A stretch of DNA of 7,190 bases, from positions 1 through 7,190 of the forward strand of contig CALNAE010000247.1 of NCBI GenBank assembly GCA_937874315.1, read 5' to 3'. Origin of the DNA: an uncultured Bifidobacterium sp. Its GTDB lineage: Bacteria > Actinomycetota > Actinomycetes > Actinomycetales > Bifidobacteriaceae. Shown one piece after another: positions 5,035-7,190 of the stretch. How positions within the stretch are numbered: the stretch's first letter is position 1; each line of letters begins with the position of its first letter. The notes beneath the pieces are model-generated. The model was not told where the DNA came from, did no database searches, and worked only from the letters and a program-made list of their open reading frames with translations. The position numbers were made by a program, and so were the translations under genes.

Positions 5035-6588
5035 ATGCGTAACCAGGTACAGCTTATCGTCTATGCAAACCGATTCGGTGAGGGCACGCTTTCCTCGCTG
5101 ACCGACGTGCTCAGGACGCGGTTCGACGGAATATATACGGGAGTCCACATTCTGCCGTTCTTCACGCCATATGACGGCGCCGATGCCGGGTTCGACCCGG
5201 TGGATCATACCAAGGTCGATACTAGACTCGGCACCTGGGACGACGTGACCGAGCTCGGCCGTACCCATGAGATCATGGTGGACACCATCGTCAACCACAT
5301 GTCGTGGCAGTCCAGACAATTCCAGGACGTGATGGCCAGGGGCGAGGACAGCCCCTATCATGGTATGTTCCTGACCATGTCCAGCGTGTTCCCGGATGGG
5401 GCCACCGAGGAGGAGCTGGCCGGCATCTATCGGCCAAGACCGGGTCTGCCGTTCACCCATTACACGTGGGCGGGCAAGACCAGACTGGTGTGGACCACCT
5501 TCACCCCGCAGCAGGTCGATATCGATACGGATTCGCAGGAGGGCTGGGACTATCTGCTCTCGATCCTGAACCGGCTTTCCGGCAGTCATGTCAAGGACAT
5601 TCGGCTCGACGCCGTCGGCTATGGCGCCAAGGAGGCCGACTCCAGCTGTTTCATGACTCCCAAGACCTTCCGCCTGATCGAGCGCATCAAGCGAGAGGCC
5701 GCCGATCGTGGCCTGGAGACCTTGATCGAGGTTCATTCGCATTATCTCAAGCAGATCGGCATCGCATCCAAGGTCGATCGTGTCTATGATTTCGCGCTGC
5801 CACCCCTATTGCTTCACGCGTTGTTCACCGGCAGGACGGATGCTCTGGCGCATTGGGTCAGGGTCCGGCCCAACAACGCGGTCACCGTGCTCGATACCCA
5901 TGATGGCATCGGCGTCATCGACGTCGGTTCCGATCAGATGGATCGCAGTCAGAAGGGACTGATTCCGGACGAGGACGTGGACGCGATGGTCAGAACCATC
6001 CACGCGAACACCAACGGCGAATCGGCTGCGGCTACCGGCGCGGCGGCGAGCAATCTCGACCTGTATCAGGTCAATGCCACGTATTATTCGGCGCTCGCCT
6101 GCAACGACCAGCATTACATCGCGGCGCGAGCGGTCCAGTTCTTCCTGCCGGGTATCCCGCAGGTCTACTACGTCGGGGCCATGGCGGGCGCCGACGACAT
6201 GGAACTGTTGCATCGGACGAACAATGGCCGTGACATCAATCGTCACTACTTCAGCACGGCCGAGATCGATGACAATCTGCGCCGCCCCGTGGTCCGCGCT
6301 CTGAACGAGCTGTGCCGGCTGCGCAACACGCTGGACGCCTTCGACGGCGAGTTCTCGTATGTCGTGCGCGACTCGGAGAACCCTGTGGAGAACAACGACG
6401 CGAAGGACGCCGCGCTGGAATTGTCTTGGAAAGGGGAGCATAGTGCGGCGACTCTGGTGTTCGATCCCAGTCGAGGCGTCGGTGCCCAGAACCGTGCCTC
6501 GGTGGTTTCGTTGCGCTGGTCGGATGCCGAGGGCGAACACCGCAGCGACGATCTGATAGCCGATCCGGTGCACGTCGGCCGGCGCTGA
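5035..6588 (+). CDS. sucP: Sucrose phosphorylase, glycoside hydrolase family 13 subfamily 18
   Basis: The 517-residue cytoplasmic enzyme converts sucrose and phosphate into alpha-D-glucose-1-phosphate and fructose, feeding glycolysis without ATP use for the glucose half. The N-terminus reads RNQVQLIVYANRFGEGT, and the catalytic domain runs in register with the B. adolescentis enzyme: IRLDAVGYGAKEA with nucleophile D192, LIEVHSHY with acid/base E232, and LDTHDG with the transition-state stabiliser D290. RPRPGLPFTHY (the acceptor-loop Arg) and DLYQVN (the substrate-binding loop) are also present, so normal activity is expected. The C-terminal domain carries about 13 extra residues near 443-458 (DSENPVENNDAKDA) compared with that 504-residue enzyme, as recalled. 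AAAGGGG (5024-5030) lies 4 nt before the ATG. No sucrose permease gene is adjacent in the window; a YesL-like gene follows after 33 nt. Other symbols in use are scrP, spl and gtfA. Confidence 0.97.
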   Translation: MRNQVQLIVYANRFGEGTLSSLTDVLRTRFDGIYTGVHILPFFTPYDGADAGFDPVDHTKVDTRLGTWDDVTELGRTHEIMVDTIVNHMSWQSRQFQDVMARGEDSPYHGMFLTMSSVFPDGATEEELAGIYRPRPGLPFTHYTWAGKTRLVWTTFTPQQVDIDTDSQEGWDYLLSILNRLSGSHVKDIRLDAVGYGAKEADSSCFMTPKTFRLIERIKREAADRGLETLIEVHSHYLKQIGIASKVDRVYDFALPPLLLHALFTGRTDALAHWVRVRPNNAVTVLDTHDGIGVIDVGSDQMDRSQKGLIPDEDVDAMVRTIHANTNGESAAATGAAASNLDLYQVNATYYSALACNDQHYIAARAVQFFLPGIPQVYYVGAMAGADDMELLHRTNNGRDINRHYFSTAEIDDNLRRPVVRALNELCRLRNTLDAFDGEFSYVVRDSENPVENNDAKDAALELSWKGEHSAATLVFDPSRGVGAQNRASVVSLRWSDAEGEHRSDDLIADPVHVGRR

Positions 6589-6621
6589 CGGGCCGTACCT
6601 TCGAAAGCGGCGGCGATTCCC

Positions 6622-7190
6622 ATGTCGAAGTTGTTCAATCAGGATAATGCGTTCTTCCGCATCATGGCTGTGTGCTTCGATCTGGTGGAGCTCAATCTGC
6701 TGACGCTGATGGGTTGTCTGCCCGTCGTGACGGCGGGGGCGTCGTTCGCCGCCATGCATAACGTGTTATGGCATATGGTCCGCGGCGAGCAGACCTATGT
6801 GTTCGCGGAGTTCGTCGGCGCTTTCAGGGCCAATATCAAGCAGGCCAGCGTCGTATGGCTCCTGTGCGTGGTGCTGAGCGCGGTATTGACGGCGGACGTC
6901 GTGTTCGCCCTGCAGCTGGAGGGTGTGGGGCGGATCGGTTCGCTCGGTCTGCTGACGCTTGCTGCCTGCATGCTCTGGGCGGTTGCGCAGTACAGCTTCG
7001 TGTTGATGTCCCGTTACCGAAATTCCGTAACCGGTTATGTGAAGAATGCGGGGCTGCTCGCCTTTGGATTTCTGCCGCGAACCTTGGGCATGCTGGTTGT
7101 TCTGGTCGTCTTCGCGGCGTTGTCCGTATGGTCGTTGCCATACGGGGTCCCGCTGATCGTGCTGTTCGGCCTGAGCCTTCCTCAGTACTG
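6622..7190 (+). CDS. DUF624 / YesL-like integral membrane protein, C-terminus beyond window
   Basis: The frame encodes 189 residues starting MSKLFNQDNAFFRIMAVCFD and stays open to the right edge; family members are around 200-220 residues, so little is missing. Predicted membrane segments lie at about 20-42 (LVELNLLTLMGCLPVVTAGA), 75-97, 105-129 and, after a short basic loop, 143-189. The L-N-L-L, C-L-P-V-V-T-x-G-A-S and Y-V-F-x-E-F-x-x-A-F-x-x-N-x-K-Q-A pattern is that of DUF624, typified by Bacillus subtilis YesL. These proteins are often encoded beside sugar ABC transporter or glycosidase genes; their biochemical role is unknown to me. The gene begins 33 nt after the phosphorylase stop, so co-transcription is likely. 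The purine stretch GAAAGCGG before the ATG is a poor ribosome binding site, hinting at translational coupling or weak expression. Confidence 0.85.
   Translation, partial: MSKLFNQDNAFFRIMAVCFDLVELNLLTLMGCLPVVTAGASFAAMHNVLWHMVRGEQTYVFAEFVGAFRANIKQASVVWLLCVVLSAVLTADVVFALQLEGVGRIGSLGLLTLAACMLWAVAQYSFVLMSRYRNSVTGYVKNAGLLAFGFLPRTLGMLVVLVVFAALSVWSLPYGVPLIVLFGLSLPQY

Overview
The window looks like a piece of a Bifidobacterium chromosome, or a close relative in the Actinobacteria. The coding DNA is GC-rich with NNG/NNC-type codons. The encoded sucrose phosphorylase follows the well-studied Bifidobacterium adolescentis enzyme almost without gaps through its catalytic domain (as recalled from memory), and its catalytic residues fall at the same numbers (D192, E232, D290). 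An intracellular GH51 arabinofuranosidase beside LacI-type regulators also fits this genus. The species cannot be fixed from the sequence alone.

Layout. Positions 1-202 (minus strand) hold the start of an MHS-type major facilitator transporter that runs off the left edge. Positions 203-808 are a 606-base divergent intergenic stretch with no convincing gene. It contains a run of nine G, a chain of mutually exclusive hairpins and an 18-bp inverted repeat next to a perfect TTGACA. All remaining genes read on the plus strand: GH51 alpha-L-arabinofuranosidase (809-2362), LacI-family regulator 1 (2494-3609), LacI-family regulator 2 (3662-4756), a 278-base intergenic region with G/T-rich tandem repeats and a promoter/operator-like block (4757-5034), sucrose phosphorylase (5035-6588), and a DUF624/YesL-like membrane protein (6622 to beyond the right edge).

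How the genes may work together (inference). This is a plant-carbohydrate locus. The arabinofuranosidase would release arabinose from imported arabino-oligosaccharides, and the phosphorylase would split sucrose into glucose-1-phosphate and fructose without spending ATP. The two tandem LacI proteins are natural candidates to repress the enzyme genes on either side of them. The YesL-like protein sits directly behind the phosphorylase and is probably co-transcribed with it; its family often accompanies sugar-uptake operons but has no firm function. No sugar transporter clearly dedicated to sucrose or arabinosides is visible.

I see no clearly new biological system here. The points most worth following up are regulatory or structural: the G9 run inside a possible minus-strand promoter, the competing hairpins upstream of the arabinofuranosidase, the charged or low-complexity inserts in both LacI proteins, and the tandem duplication across the stop codon of regulator 2 followed by triplet-phased repeats.
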